Shown piece by piece: positions 24,014-34,520 of a stretch of DNA of 64,000 bases. Made by a program: the position numbers and the translations under genes. The stretch is from Flavobacterium foetidum (GTDB taxonomy: Bacteria; Bacteroidota; Bacteroidia; Flavobacteriales; Flavobacteriaceae): contig NZ_SJTF01000015.1 in assembly GCF_004634245.1 (NCBI RefSeq), forward strand, positions 81,548 through 145,547, read 5' to 3'. The notes under the pieces are model-generated. The model saw only the letters and a list, made by a program, of their open reading frames with translations, was not told the origin of the DNA and did no database searches. Numbering within the stretch: position 1 is the stretch's first letter; every line of letters begins with the position of its first letter.

Positions 24014-27000
24014 TTATTTACTTTCTCTTTCGTATTCGTCGATTTTGTCAAATTCTGGATAATGCTTTCTGGCTTTTGACCACATAAAATAAATTGCTGG
24101 AATGACAAAAAGTGTCAATGCTAATGAAAAGATAGTTCCACCAACGATTACGACTCCCATACCGATTCGGCTGGTTGATGCTGCTCCAAGTGACATTGCA
24201 ATAGGAAGCGCTCCCAATGCGATTGCTAAACTTGTCATTAAAATCGGACGCAGACGTGCCTCAGAGGCTTCTAAAATAGCTTCCATTTTTGGTTTGCCTT
24301 GTTCGCGGAGCTGGTTCGCAAATTCGACAATCAAAATACCATTTTTGGTTACCAAACCAATGAGCATTACAGTACCAATCTGGCTAAAGATATTCCATGT
24401 CTGATTAAAGAGCCATAACGAAAACAAAGCTCCTGCAACTGCCATCGGCACGGTAAGAATGATAATAAACGGATCAATAAAACTCTCAAATTGTGCAGCC
24501 AGAATCAAGAAAATTAATAATAATGCCAAGCCAAAAGCAAACGACGTATTAGAAGAACTCTCAACGAAATCTCTTGATTCTCCACTTAAATCGGTTGTAA
24601 AGCTTTCATCAAGGACTTTTGCTTTTATTCTGTCCATTTCTGCAATACCGTCACTGATGCTTTTTCCTGGAGCTAAACCAGCAGAAACAGTAGCCGACAT
24701 ATAACGGTTGTTGTGATACAATTGAGGAGGATTACTTTGTTCTTCGACATTTACCACATTGTCCATCTGAATCAGCTGTCCCTTGTTATTTTTTACAAAT
24801 ATCGAAGTCAGGTCTAAGGGTTTAGAACGATCTTTTTGATCAAACTGACCTATCACTTGGTATTGTTTTCCGTTTTTAATGAAATATCCAAATCTTTGTC
24901 CGCTTAACGAAAGCTGTAAAGTCTGTGCGATGTCAAGGATCGAAATGCCTAAACTTTCCGCTTTTTCACGATTTATACTGACATTGATTTCGGGTTTGTT
25001 AAATTTCAGGTTTACATCAGAAATCGAGAAAACATCACTTTTTCCAACTTCATCCATAAAAACAGGGATCTTCTCTCTCAGTTTTTCAAAATTCGGAGCC
25101 TGAATAATATACTGAATCGGTAGTCCGCCTCGTCTGTTAACTGCAATTGTAGGTTGTTGAATAACAGAGGTTTTTGCGTCAGGATATTGTTTGGTCCATT
25201 TAGTAAGTTTATCTGCGATGTCTTTCTGAGATCGAGTACGTTCGTCAGGCTGTTTTAATGATAATCTGATAAACCCGGTATTAGTTGCCGAAGCTCCAAA
25301 TCCAGGTGCGGTAATAACAAGACTTACCTTTTTTTCTGGAATCGAATCGTCTACCAATTGCGAGATTTCTTGCATGAAACGATCGGTATATTCATATGAC
25401 GAACCTTCTGGCGTAGTCATACGCATTGTTACAGAACTTCTGTCGTCATAAGGAGCAGTTTCTTTTGGCAATATTGTAAAGAACAGGTAAATCAGTCCAA
25501 AACAGGCAATTAGTATTGGAAAACTGAGCCATTTTCTATCCATAAATTTTGAAAGCGCTTCAGCATAACTGCTGTTCATTTTTTCAAAAAATGGTTCAGT
25601 TTTGATATAGAATTTCGACTTCTTCTGTTCGCCGCCTTTCATCAGATAAGCATTAAGCATCGGAGTCAATGTCAATGATACGAAAGCAGAAATTAAAACC
25701 GCAGCACCAATGACCACACCAAATTCCCTAAAAAGCCTTCCAACGAATCCTTCGAGGAAAATTACGGGCAAGAATACAGCAGCCAAAGTAACCGAAATGG
25801 AGATTACTGCATAGAAGATTTCATTTGAGCCTTTGATGGCCGCTTCGATAGGCGACATTCCTTCTTCTACCTTTTTAAATATATTTTCAGTGACCACGAT
25901 TCCGTCATCCACAACAAGACCAGTTGCTAATACAATCGCTAAAAGGGTTAATACATTGATTGAAAACCCAAAAAGCCACATTATGAAAAAGGTTGCAATT
26001 AGCGAAACAGGAATATCAATTAAAGGTCTGAAAGCGATTGCCCAGTCTCTAAAGAACAAATAAATGATCAAAACCACCAAAACGATTGAGATTCCTAAAG
26101 TCTCAGCAACTTCTAAGACAGATTTTTTTACGAATACGGTGTTGTCAAGTGCGATGTTCAGCTTTATATCTTTCGGAAGGTCTTTTTTTAGCGCCTCGTA
26201 TTTTTTATAAAATTCGGCAGAAATATCTAGATAGTTTGCACCTGGCATCGGTACGATTGCAAGACCAATCATCGGAAGTCCGGACTGGCTTAATTTGGTT
26301 TCAATATTTTCAGGACCCAATTCGGCGCCTCCAATATCGCTCAAACGTACAATTTTGTCGCCGTCAGTGCGGATGATAATATTATTGAATTCTTCCGGTT
26401 TAGAAAGATTTCCAATCGTTTTTACGGTCAGTTCGGTATTGTTTCCCGTCAATTTTCCCGACGGAAGTTCCACATTCTGTGCATTCAATGCCGTTCGCAC
26501 ATCAGCTACCGTACATTTATATGCTGTAAGTTTTGCAGGATCAATCCATAAACGCATGGCGTAGCGCTTCTGACCCCAGATTTGTACACCGCTTACTCCC
26601 GGAATTGTTTCCAAGCGTTGCGAAATTACATTTTCTGCGTAATCGCTTAATTCCAAAGAACTTCTAGTGTCACTTTGAACTGTCATCGAGATAATTGCAT
26701 CACTATCAGCGTCGGCTTTAGAAACAACTGGAGGAGCATCAATATCCTGAGGTAAATTCCTAATCGCCTGCGACACTTTATCACGAACATCATTGGCGGC
26801 TTCTTCCAAATCTTTATCAAGATTAAACTCAATAGTGATGTTGCTGCTTCCTTGATTACTCGAAGAGGTTATATTTCGGATACCGTCAATGGCGTTTACA
26901 GCTTTTTCTAAAGGCTCTGTAATCTGCGATTCAATAATATCTGAATTGGCTCCTGTATAGTTGGTCCTGATCGATACCTGTGCCGGATCAATAGAAGGAA

Positions 27001-27109
27001 ATTCTCGAACACCTAAAAATGTGTAACCAATGAAACCGAATAAGATAATCAAAAGATTCAGTACAATGGTTAAAACAGGTCTTCTAATACTTGTAGTTGA
27101 TAAACTCAT
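24014..27109 (-). CDS. RND family efflux transporter, HAE1 type
   Basis: The 1031-aa protein has the full length of AcrB/MexB-like pumps. Twelve membrane helices are expected, with two large periplasmic loops after helix 1 and helix 7. The proton-relay motif GLVVDDGIVVTENIF (about 395-409) on helix 4 carries the Asp-Asp pair. It starts SIRRPVLTIVLNLLI as in most HAE1 members. It would export drugs or other amphiphiles using the proton gradient, working with the adaptor gene upstream (gap 87 bp) and the TolC gene downstream. The substrate is unknown. Confidence 0.95.
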   Translation of the reverse strand: MSLSTTSIRRPVLTIVLNLLIILFGFIGYTFLGVREFPSIDPAQVSIRTNYTGANSDIIESQITEPLEKAVNAIDGIRNITSSSNQGSSNITIEFNLDKDLEEAANDVRDKVSQAIRNLPQDIDAPPVVSKADADSDAIISMTVQSDTRSSLELSDYAENVISQRLETIPGVSGVQIWGQKRYAMRLWIDPAKLTAYKCTVADVRTALNAQNVELPSGKLTGNNTELTVKTIGNLSKPEEFNNIIIRTDGDKIVRLSDIGGAELGPENIETKLSQSGLPMIGLAIVPMPGANYLDISAEFYKKYEALKKDLPKDIKLNIALDNTVFVKKSVLEVAETLGISIVLVVLIIYLFFRDWAIAFRPLIDIPVSLIATFFIMWLFGFSINVLTLLAIVLATGLVVDDGIVVTENIFKKVEEGMSPIEAAIKGSNEIFYAVISISVTLAAVFLPVIFLEGFVGRLFREFGVVIGAAVLISAFVSLTLTPMLNAYLMKGGEQKKSKFYIKTEPFFEKMNSSYAEALSKFMDRKWLSFPILIACFGLIYLFFTILPKETAPYDDRSSVTMRMTTPEGSSYEYTDRFMQEISQLVDDSIPEKKVSLVITAPGFGASATNTGFIRLSLKQPDERTRSQKDIADKLTKWTKQYPDAKTSVIQQPTIAVNRRGGLPIQYIIQAPNFEKLREKIPVFMDEVGKSDVFSISDVNLKFNKPEINVSINREKAESLGISILDIAQTLQLSLSGQRFGYFIKNGKQYQVIGQFDQKDRSKPLDLTSIFVKNNKGQLIQMDNVVNVEEQSNPPQLYHNNRYMSATVSAGLAPGKSISDGIAEMDRIKAKVLDESFTTDLSGESRDFVESSSNTSFAFGLALLLIFLILAAQFESFIDPFIIILTVPMAVAGALFSLWLFNQTWNIFSQIGTVMLIGLVTKNGILIVEFANQLREQGKPKMEAILEASEARLRPILMTSLAIALGALPIAMSLGAASTSRIGMGVVIVGGTIFSLALTLFVIPAIYFMWSKARKHYPEFDKIDEYERESK

Positions 27110-27196
27110 ATTGTGATTTTAGATTTTAGATAGTTGATTTTAGATTTCTGATGTTTCATCTGAAGCCTATTCCCAATAAGGGACTAAAATCTCTAA

Positions 27197-28255
27197 TTAT
27201 TTAACTTTAACTATAATTGGTGCTTCATTTTTTAAAGACATAACACCACTGGTAATTAGCGTATCCCCAGCCTTTAATCCTGATAAAACCAAAATTGATG
27301 CGTCTGTTCTTGTTGTTGCTTCTACCATTACCTCTTTGGCTTTTCCGTTATCAGCAATATAGACTTTTTTACCGCTCTGTACCGGTATGATAGCTTGAGT
27401 TGGCACCACAATAGCATCTTTAATAATGCTTAATGGCAGTTTTACATCAGCAAATGTTCCAGGAAAAAGCTTGCCGTCAACATTGTCTGCAATAGCACGA
27501 ATTTGCAGTGTTCTGGTTTCAACAGCAACTTCTGGTTCGATAGCGTAAATTTTGGCATTATAAACTTTTTCAGAACCAGAAACGGTAAAATCTATAACCG
27601 ACCCGTTTTTAACCTGCGAAGCATATTTTTCTGGAATAGAAAATGTAATTTTTAGTTTTGCTGTATTTACCAATTTGGCAACCAAAACTGTTGGAGTAAT
27701 ATAGGTTCCTGGCGAAATAGAACGCAGACCTATTTTTCCTGAGAATGGAGCTTTTACAGATGTTTTTGCAATCTGCGCTCTTATTAATTGACTTTGCGCT
27801 TGCGCAGAAGCGTGATCAGCTCTTGCCACATCATATTCTTCCTGACTTATGGCTTCTTTTTGAAGCAATAATTTTGCTCGTCTTTCATTTTCAGAAGTCA
27901 GGCTTTGTTTTGTTGCAGCCTGCTGCAGTTGCGCTTTTAATTCGATATCATTAACTTTAAAAAGTACTTGTCCTTTATTTACATAACTTCCTTCATTGAA
28001 GAAAATCCCTTCTACGATTCCAGATACTTCACTATGAATTTCTACTTGCTCATTTGCCTCAATAGAACCAGAAAGCGAGAGATTGTTATCAAACGTAGAA
28101 GTTTTTACGACCATACCCGTTACGGTTGTCGGCTTGTCTTTGTCGTTGAATTTTTTAGAATCATCATTCTTACTTTTGTTTGAAACTATTCTGTAAGTAA
28201 TAAATCCTCCTATCACAATGACTAGCAGGGCGTAAATGAGATGTTTTAATTTCAT
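27197..28255 (-). CDS. RND efflux periplasmic adaptor (membrane fusion protein)
   Basis: The 352-aa product has an N-terminal membrane anchor (about 5-22), a lipoyl-like domain (VEIHSEVSGIVEGIFFNEGSYVNKGQ near 78-103), a helical hairpin with EERRAKLLLQKEAISQ-type sequence, a second lipoyl half (ITKTSVKAPFSGKIG region) and a beta-barrel. It would link the inner-membrane pump to the TolC duct. It is the first gene of the efflux operon; no regulator gene lies next to it in the window. Confidence 0.93.
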   Translation of the reverse strand: MKLKHLIYALLVIVIGGFITYRIVSNKSKNDDSKKFNDKDKPTTVTGMVVKTSTFDNNLSLSGSIEANEQVEIHSEVSGIVEGIFFNEGSYVNKGQVLFKVNDIELKAQLQQAATKQSLTSENERRAKLLLQKEAISQEEYDVARADHASAQAQSQLIRAQIAKTSVKAPFSGKIGLRSISPGTYITPTVLVAKLVNTAKLKITFSIPEKYASQVKNGSVIDFTVSGSEKVYNAKIYAIEPEVAVETRTLQIRAIADNVDGKLFPGTFADVKLPLSIIKDAIVVPTQAIIPVQSGKKVYIADNGKAKEVMVEATTRTDASILVLSGLKAGDTLITSGVMSLKNEAPIIVKVK

Positions 28256-29145
28256 AAGAAATAAGGTAATTAGGGATTTTAGGTTTTGTTTTAGTAAGCT
28301 TGCAAATTTAGCTTTTTGGGGCGAAATCGAAAGTTCTTACCCTTTATTTAACATTTGCATTTATAAAGGTTTTCATTAGACTAGAAAAGGCGCAAAAGGT
28401 TTAATTAATTTTTTATTTTTTTTGCTTTTTTTAGACTTTATAGGGTTTGTCTGACTTTGCAGGAGGCTGTTGTTTGTCTAGTTTTAGCACTCTCTTATTT
28501 TTTCATTTAGTGCCGTTATACCATGGGATTCATGAGTCTGATATTTACTGTAAATGATGTTTACTGTATATTTTTGTTTTTTTTATCCGATTATTTTGAG
28601 CTTTACAAATATAATTTGTAACATTGGCAATGTTAAACAAAATACAAAATTACAATTCTTAAAGTTTGTCTCTAAAAATAAAATATTGTTAAATAATCTA
28701 TTGATTTATAGTGTTTTATGGTTTTTAGTAAATTATAGAACTAAAAGTATTAACATTTGTTTATATATTTAAAGAAGTGAAATGTAATTTTTTCTGAGGA
28801 CAATCCAAAAAGTAATTTACATACTTCATTGCATCTCCCGAAATATTCGAAATTTAAATTTGACCCCCAACAAATCTAAAATCAAAACTATAACCTAGTT
28901 GAATATTTTCACTTAATCTTATTTAAGCGAGATGTGATGGAGTTTTTTTTGTTTGTTTTAAGTTTGAGGTTTCGAGTTTCAAGTTTCAAGTTTCAGGTTT
29001 CAGGTTTGAGGTTTCAAGTTTCAGGTTTTGCAGTTTAATATTCAATGTGTAATTGACTCCTTAACTTAATGGCATAGAACCTTAGCAACTCAGTACCTTA
29101 GCAGCTTAGTAGCTTAGAACCTTAGCACCTCATTCCCCCATCACC
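28256..29145. other. 0.9-kb intergenic region with simple repeats
   Basis: No coding sequence is supported. The right part has GTTTCAA-type repeats (28961-29030) followed by degenerate AACCTTAGCA-type words to 29130, patterns seen elsewhere in the window (41285, 46984). The left part is A/T-rich. The promoter of the efflux operon should lie near 28256-28350 on the minus strand, but no clear box was found. Confidence 0.6.
28961..29030. repeat. Degenerate 7-8-bp tandem repeat (GTTTCAA/GTTTCAG)
   Basis: About nine copies of a unit close to gtttcaag or gtttcagg lie in tandem. The unit also forms the arms of the hairpin at 46984-47041. Function unknown; possibly mRNA 3'-end structure or replication slippage. 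Confidence 0.7.
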
Positions 29146-31254
29146 TTAACTAATATAATTCCAAATATTTTTCTTTTTAGTAAGCTCCAGAAAAATAGAT
29201 TTTAAGATAGTATGTTCTGGTTTTTGAAGTGCTGAATCTTCTTTTAAAACTTTCATGGCATAGTTTCTGGCCAACGACAAAATATCACGGTCTCGAACTA
29301 TATCTGCAATCTGAAGATTCAGAACACCGCTTTGTTGTGTTCCCATTAAATCGCCAGGGCCTCGTAGTTTAAGGTCGACTTCGGCAATTTCAAATCCGTC
29401 ATTGGTTTTAACCATGGTCTCCATTCTGATTTTACTGTCGGAACTTAATTTATGGCCAGTCATCAGAATGCAATAACTTTGTTCTGCGCCACGGCCTACG
29501 CGTCCGCGAAGCTGGTGAAGTTGTGATAAGCCAAAACGTTCTGCGCTTTCTATGATCATTACACTGGCATTTGGCACATTTACTCCAACTTCAATTACTG
29601 TTGTAGCAATCATAATGTTGGTCTTTCCTTCCGAAAAGCGTTTCATTTCAGCGTCTTTGTCGGCGGGTTTCATTTTTCCGTGAAGAATAGAAATAGAATA
29701 GTGGGGCAACGGAAAATCGCGTGATATGCTTTCGTAACCGTCCATCAAGTCTTTGTAGTCCATTTTTTCAGATTCCTGAATGAGCGGATATACAATATAA
29801 ATCTGTCTCCCTTTTGCTATTTCGTCTCGAAGAAATTTCCACACTTTTAGGCGATTGCTGTCAAAACGATGAACAGTCTGGATAGGTTTTCTGCCCGGTG
29901 GCAATTCATCGATAATCGAAATATCCAAATCGCCATATAGGCTCATGGCAAGAGTTCTCGGAATAGGAGTAGCGGTCATGACCAGAATGTGTGGCGGAAT
30001 TTCATTTTTCTTCCATAATTTGGAACGTTGTTCTACGCCAAAGCGATGCTGTTCGTCAATAACAGCAAGACCCAAATTTTTAAATTTTACTTTATCTTCT
30101 AATAAAGCATGCGTACCAATCAAAATCTGCAGACTTCCATTTTCAAGTTCTTCATGAATGATTTTTCTCGCTGCAGTTTTGGTTGAGCCGGTTAAGATTT
30201 TTATGTTTAAGTTTAAAGTCTGTGCTAGTTCTGAAAGTCCTAAAAAGTGCTGATTGGCCAAGATTTCTGTTGGTGCCATAAGACAAGCTTGAAAACCGTT
30301 GTCTAACGCCAGAAGCATGCTCATAAAAGCGACAATCGTTTTTCCGGAACCTACATCACCTTGAAGCAAGCGGTTCATTTGAGCGTTGCTGCCCATATCG
30401 GTTCTGATTTCTTTTATTACTCTTTTCTGCGCATTGGTTAGGCTGAAAGGCAGATGATTCTGATAGAATTCATTAAATAATTCTCCAACTTTCGTAAAAG
30501 GATGGCCTTTGATTTTATGTTTCCGAATCAAATTTTTGGTTATAAGCTGCAACTGAATAAAAAACAATTCTTCAAATTTTAAGCGGAATTGCGCTTTCGC
30601 TAAAATCTCAGCACTTTTTGGGAAATGTATATTAAATAATGCAGCTCTTTTGGGAATCAGTTTTAATTCTTCAATCAAATAAGGAGGAAATGTTTCTGTA
30701 AACAAAGCCTGTGTTTCAATAAAAAGCTGCTCCATCAGTTTATTGATGGTCCGATTCGAAATGCCTTTGTTGGTAAGGGCTTCTGTCGAAGGATAAACAG
30801 GTTGCATGGCCGAACGAAGGCTTTTTTCGTGTTCGCTCAGCAGTTCTATTTCCGGATGCGCCATACTGAACTGACTTCCGTACAAAGAACATTTTCCAAA
30901 GATTACACAAGGTTCGTTCAGCTTTAAGCTTTCTCTGATCCATTTGTGTCCTTGAAACCAATTTAATTCAATCTGCCCTGTATCGTCTACGAAAGAAGCT
31001 ACAAGGCGTTTTTTATTTTTAGCAAACTCAACTGTTTTGATGTTGATTATTTTCCCGATAATCTGAACCTCTGAACCTGTATTCTGTAATTCATTAATCT
31101 TATAGTAACGGGTTCTGTCTATATATCGATTCGGAAAAAAATTGACCAAATCTCCATATTTGTGAATTCCCAATTCCTTACGAAGCAACTGACCTCGACT
31201 GGGACCAACACCTTTTAAGTATTCGATAGGGGTTTCTAGGAGATTATTAGACAT
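29146..31254 (-). CDS. recG: ATP-dependent DNA helicase RecG
   Basis: The 702-aa protein remodels stalled replication forks and Holliday junctions. It has an N-terminal wedge/OB domain (about 5-200), then superfamily 2 helicase motifs: Walker A GDVGSGKT near 300, the DEQH box (IDEQHRFG near 398), a TATPIPRTLA motif and the C-terminal QLRGRVGRG. Length matches the family. It stands alone on the minus strand after a long intergenic stretch. Confidence 0.96.
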   Translation of the reverse strand: MSNNLLETPIEYLKGVGPSRGQLLRKELGIHKYGDLVNFFPNRYIDRTRYYKINELQNTGSEVQIIGKIINIKTVEFAKNKKRLVASFVDDTGQIELNWFQGHKWIRESLKLNEPCVIFGKCSLYGSQFSMAHPEIELLSEHEKSLRSAMQPVYPSTEALTNKGISNRTINKLMEQLFIETQALFTETFPPYLIEELKLIPKRAALFNIHFPKSAEILAKAQFRLKFEELFFIQLQLITKNLIRKHKIKGHPFTKVGELFNEFYQNHLPFSLTNAQKRVIKEIRTDMGSNAQMNRLLQGDVGSGKTIVAFMSMLLALDNGFQACLMAPTEILANQHFLGLSELAQTLNLNIKILTGSTKTAARKIIHEELENGSLQILIGTHALLEDKVKFKNLGLAVIDEQHRFGVEQRSKLWKKNEIPPHILVMTATPIPRTLAMSLYGDLDISIIDELPPGRKPIQTVHRFDSNRLKVWKFLRDEIAKGRQIYIVYPLIQESEKMDYKDLMDGYESISRDFPLPHYSISILHGKMKPADKDAEMKRFSEGKTNIMIATTVIEVGVNVPNASVMIIESAERFGLSQLHQLRGRVGRGAEQSYCILMTGHKLSSDSKIRMETMVKTNDGFEIAEVDLKLRGPGDLMGTQQSGVLNLQIADIVRDRDILSLARNYAMKVLKEDSALQKPEHTILKSIFLELTKKKNIWNYIS

Positions 31255-31377
31255 TTAATAGCGTTTGTTGTATTATTGTTGGAATTTAGAATTTAGAATT
31301 TAGTATTTTGGGATTTGTTTTTGGAGTTTCTAAAAAGCGAAGATAAATTTTAATTGGGAAAATTGAAAATACAATAT

Positions 31378-31507
31378 GCTTAACCCCTTGGGTGAAATTA
31401 TTTTTTTTCGATTCTATAAAATTAGCTTAGATGTAAATCTGCTTTAACCTGTTTGAATCTGCATGAAAAATTTATAAGCAAAAGGATTTTCACCCAACGA
31501 GTTATGC
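31378..31507. repeat. Imperfect inverted repeat, 130 bp
   Basis: Arms at 31378-31398 (gcttaaccccttgggtgaaat) and 31487-31507 are complementary apart from a few mismatches, with about 88 bp between. The arms have the ACCCAACGxGTTATG-like form of flavobacterial intergenic repeats I have seen. It sits between recG and a lipoprotein gene. Confidence 0.6.
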
Positions 31508-31608
31508 TTAAGAATTTCTATGTTAATTTTACATAAAAATGATTTTACAAGACGCAACTATTTTGAGAAAACAGAATCTTATTAGTAATTAACCTTAAAC
31601 TTTTGAAA

Positions 31609-32028
31609 ATGAAAAAAATTGGAATTTTAATTGTAATGTTTGTCTCGTTTGTGTCCTGTTCTACTGATGAAGCTAAAAAAGATGAGAAAGTAATCATTAC
31701 TGATTATTACGGAAAATGGGTGCAATACGCAGACAGTAGATTTGCAGATGATGCGATATCAAGACAGTTTTCTTATATATTTAATAAAGACAACACTTTT
31801 ACAAAGACAAGAATTTACAATAATGTAACGAGCAATTTATCTGGTACATTTGAGATTATTAAAAACGAAAAAGGTGTTTTCTTTGTTTTGACTTACCCAG
31901 AATACAATAGTTTGATATCAAATTGTACCAGCGGTTTAAAAGAAAGTTTTACGCTCACTGATTCAGGACGTTTAAGTGATGATGCCCGTGCATGCGATCG
32001 TTCTTATGAATATGTAAAAGTAGATTAA
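31609..32028 (+). CDS. Small lipoprotein, lipocalin-like
   Basis: The product is about 139 aa with a lipoprotein signal ending SFVSC (lipidated Cys near 18). A short beta-rich domain follows: YYGKWVQYADS, then FSYIFNKDNTFTKTRIYNN, TSNLSGTFEI and GVFFVLTYPEY, which read as consecutive strands, as in lipocalin-like proteins of Bacteroidota. Two cysteines near the end (ISNC and ARAC) could form a disulfide. The start at 31609 (MKKIGIL) is preferred; an ATG two codons upstream is possible. It stands alone and is followed by an A/T-rich terminator-like segment. Confidence 0.65.
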   Translation: MKKIGILIVMFVSFVSCSTDEAKKDEKVIITDYYGKWVQYADSRFADDAISRQFSYIFNKDNTFTKTRIYNNVTSNLSGTFEIIKNEKGVFFVLTYPEYNSLISNCTSGLKESFTLTDSGRLSDDARACDRSYEYVKVD

Positions 32029-32155
32029 AATGATATTTTTATTTGTGTAAAACTCCGTTGATGACGGAGTTTTTTTATTTTATCGTAGCTATTGTTGTAA
32101 TAAAAAGATAATCACTAGTTTTGTTAAAAAACACATATATAAGCCTAAGTTAGAA

Positions 32156-33913
32156 ATGAAAGAAGAAAAAGTCCCTTTTGAAAGCATGCAATTTGGCGGA
32201 GTTCAATTTAAAGTAATCAACAGACACAAAGCTCATGAAATTATCGGTAGTCTTGCCGATTTTAATAATCAGAAAATCTATAATGTTTTTGAAGACACTT
32301 GGCGTTTTCCTGATTATGAAGAGAATCCTGTTTTCTTGCTTGCAGAAGATGATGTGCAGATGGATGTGCTTGAAATGGAATTTAGTACAGACGAAAATCC
32401 AGATGTTTTTATTCTCGGTTTCATTTTTAAGAAAGACTTGATCGTCAATAAATTGATAAGTTCTTACGATACAGATAACTCGCCAGCGTTAATTGTCTTA
32501 GGAAAAACGACAACAATCAACATTACATTGTTTGGCAGTGTACATTATCTGGGCGGCGGTTTGCAATGCGATACGCTTTTGGGAGAGTACAATCATGGTG
32601 AACTTTATGTAAAAGGCGAGGTTTCGGCATGGCTTATTTACACCGATGATATGAATATGCATTTTGAAGGTTTTAACAACGTACAAGCCGTTATCAATGC
32701 AGGCCGTCCGGATATTTTGATCTGCAGCAGGCTTACCGACACCGACGGCTCCATAATATATGTCGAAAACTACTTTCCGTCTACTCATAAATTATCAGAT
32801 GTTGTTGCCGATTCTTTCCTTGAACATGACGAAGTGTACGATAGAGAAACATTCATAGACGATTATTACAATACTGTTTTCAAGAAAGGAGACTCGTTTA
32901 TTGATCATAACAAAGAAGATCGTTATTTGTATACTGGTTTCAGGGATAATTTTATTGATATGATCCAAACATTGTCTGATAAACTCGAAACGAAAAACGA
33001 GGAGAGTTTGTTTTATGATGATGGATCTACAAATTACAGTTTTGTGCATTTTGAATACGATGACAAAAAGTACAGTCAGATTGCTGCAACGATTTTAAAT
33101 GGCTTTAACATTCGAATGCGTGGTTTGTGGTGTACAGATACGCAAGAAATTCTGTTGTTATTGGAATATCTCGATGAAGCTGAAAACACAAAATACCAAT
33201 GGATGAATGATGAAACAGCTGAAGGGATTGAATTTTATTCCATAAAACATGCTGTTGTTTCGGCTTTTGAAGCTTTAAACAAAGATTATGAGGAAGACGA
33301 TGATGATAAAGATTATGAAGACGATGATGAACTTTCGCTAGAGGAATTTTCAACCCAGTTCGGTGCACGCAAAATGCCGGATTATTTGGCGAAATTATTT
33401 GATTTTCAATCCCATTATGGAGAAGAAACTTTTTCGGAATGTTTTTATCTTCATACAATCGACAAAACAGGCCTAAAAACTTGGTCTGAAGATGAAGCCT
33501 TTTACGACAGCTTTATTGAGTTTGCTCGAGCTAATGGTTCGGGAAGTTCTTATGCCTATTGGCTAATTGATAATGATCTAAATAAATGTCCGATTGTGGT
33601 TTTTGGAGATGAAGGTGGTATTCACGTAGTGGCTGAAAACACTCAAAAACTGATTTCGCTTCTCACTTATGATACCGAAATTTCAGTCGATTTTGACAAG
33701 GCTTATTTTTATAAAGATGAAGATTATTATCAGGAAAGCGAAAATTTAAATGAATTTATTGATTGGGTCAAAAACGGTCTTGGTCTGCCAGTGGTAAAAA
33801 CTGATGAAGATGCTGATGCCATTATAAATCAAGCAAAAATATTGTTCGGAGAAAAATTGAATGCTTTCTTGGCAGAATTTGATATCGAAACGCAAGACGA
33901 AGAAAATTTTTAG
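32156..33913 (+). CDS. Large acidic protein with beta-helix-like N-terminus and SUKH-like C-terminal domain
   Basis: The 585-aa soluble, very acidic protein (no signal peptide) has two parts. Residues about 1-190 contain short repeated strands, with LIVLGKTTTINITLFGSVHY and GEYNHGELYVKGEVSA, like a small right-handed beta-helix. After an acidic linker rich in D and E (about 380-395), residues 395-545 resemble SMI1/KNR4 (SUKH) immunity-type domains: MPDYLAKLFDFQSHYG, SYAYWLIDNDLNKCPIVVFGDEGGI and VAENTQKLISLLTYD. SUKH proteins are common immunity proteins for polymorphic toxins. No toxin gene lies beside it, so it could be an orphan immunity protein or have another role. The family assignment is from pattern only. 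Confidence 0.6.
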   Translation: MKEEKVPFESMQFGGVQFKVINRHKAHEIIGSLADFNNQKIYNVFEDTWRFPDYEENPVFLLAEDDVQMDVLEMEFSTDENPDVFILGFIFKKDLIVNKLISSYDTDNSPALIVLGKTTTINITLFGSVHYLGGGLQCDTLLGEYNHGELYVKGEVSAWLIYTDDMNMHFEGFNNVQAVINAGRPDILICSRLTDTDGSIIYVENYFPSTHKLSDVVADSFLEHDEVYDRETFIDDYYNTVFKKGDSFIDHNKEDRYLYTGFRDNFIDMIQTLSDKLETKNEESLFYDDGSTNYSFVHFEYDDKKYSQIAATILNGFNIRMRGLWCTDTQEILLLLEYLDEAENTKYQWMNDETAEGIEFYSIKHAVVSAFEALNKDYEEDDDDKDYEDDDELSLEEFSTQFGARKMPDYLAKLFDFQSHYGEETFSECFYLHTIDKTGLKTWSEDEAFYDSFIEFARANGSGSSYAYWLIDNDLNKCPIVVFGDEGGIHVVAENTQKLISLLTYDTEISVDFDKAYFYKDEDYYQESENLNEFIDWVKNGLGLPVVKTDEDADAIINQAKILFGEKLNAFLAEFDIETQDEENF

Positions 33914-33977
33914 ATTCAAGAAGTTTAGGCATTCGGTATAAATTTGGAATAATTATCTTTACAAAAAAAATGAATAA

Positions 33978-34520
33978 ATGGTTACACATCTGGCACTTTT
34001 AAGAGGCATAAATGTCTCAGGACATAACATGATGAAAATGGAAGCCTTAAAAGCAATGCTTGAAAATATTGGTTTTCAAAACGTTCGAACTTATCTGCAG
34101 TCCGGAAATGTATTTGTAGACACAGAAGAAGGAAGCGCTTCAAAAGTTGGCTTTATGATCAAACAGGAAATTTTCAAAGTCTTTGGTCATGAAGTTCCTG
34201 TGGTTGTAATTACAAAAGAAGATTTAGAATTGTGTTTTAAAAACAATCCTTATTTAAACGAAAAGGAGGCCGACACCAAAAAACTGTATGTGGCTTTTGT
34301 CTCTATTCCCTTAAAAAAAGAAAGCATACACGACCTAAAAATTAGTCAGTTTAAGCCGGATGAAGCCACGATAGACGGAAATCGTATTTTTATTAAATAT
34401 GCAATCGGAGCCGGAAAAACACGTTTTGACCAGAAATATATCGAGAAGAAATTAAATGTAACTGCAACCATTAGAAACTGGAATACAGTGACTAACTTGC
34501 TTAATATGTATTCAGAATAA
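33978..34520 (+). CDS. DUF1697 domain-containing protein
   Basis: The 180-aa soluble protein starts with the family signature: LALLRGINVSGHNMMKMEAL (residues 5-24), followed by FQNVRTYLQSGNVFVD (35-50). The later part keeps the typical AIGAGKTRFDQKYIEKKLNVTATIRNWNT segment in pieces (about 140-170). The biochemical role of DUF1697 is not known; the fold is ferredoxin-like. A TAAATTTG box at 33939-33946 suggests its promoter. The next gene overlaps by one base (TAATG). Confidence 0.9.
   Translation: MVTHLALLRGINVSGHNMMKMEALKAMLENIGFQNVRTYLQSGNVFVDTEEGSASKVGFMIKQEIFKVFGHEVPVVVITKEDLELCFKNNPYLNEKEADTKKLYVAFVSIPLKKESIHDLKISQFKPDEATIDGNRIFIKYAIGAGKTRFDQKYIEKKLNVTATIRNWNTVTNLLNMYSE

Noticed and set aside
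28541..28772. 72-aa frame in the gap after the efflux operon
   Set aside because: Very A/T-rich, with Phe/Leu/Ile/Asn composition expected by chance.
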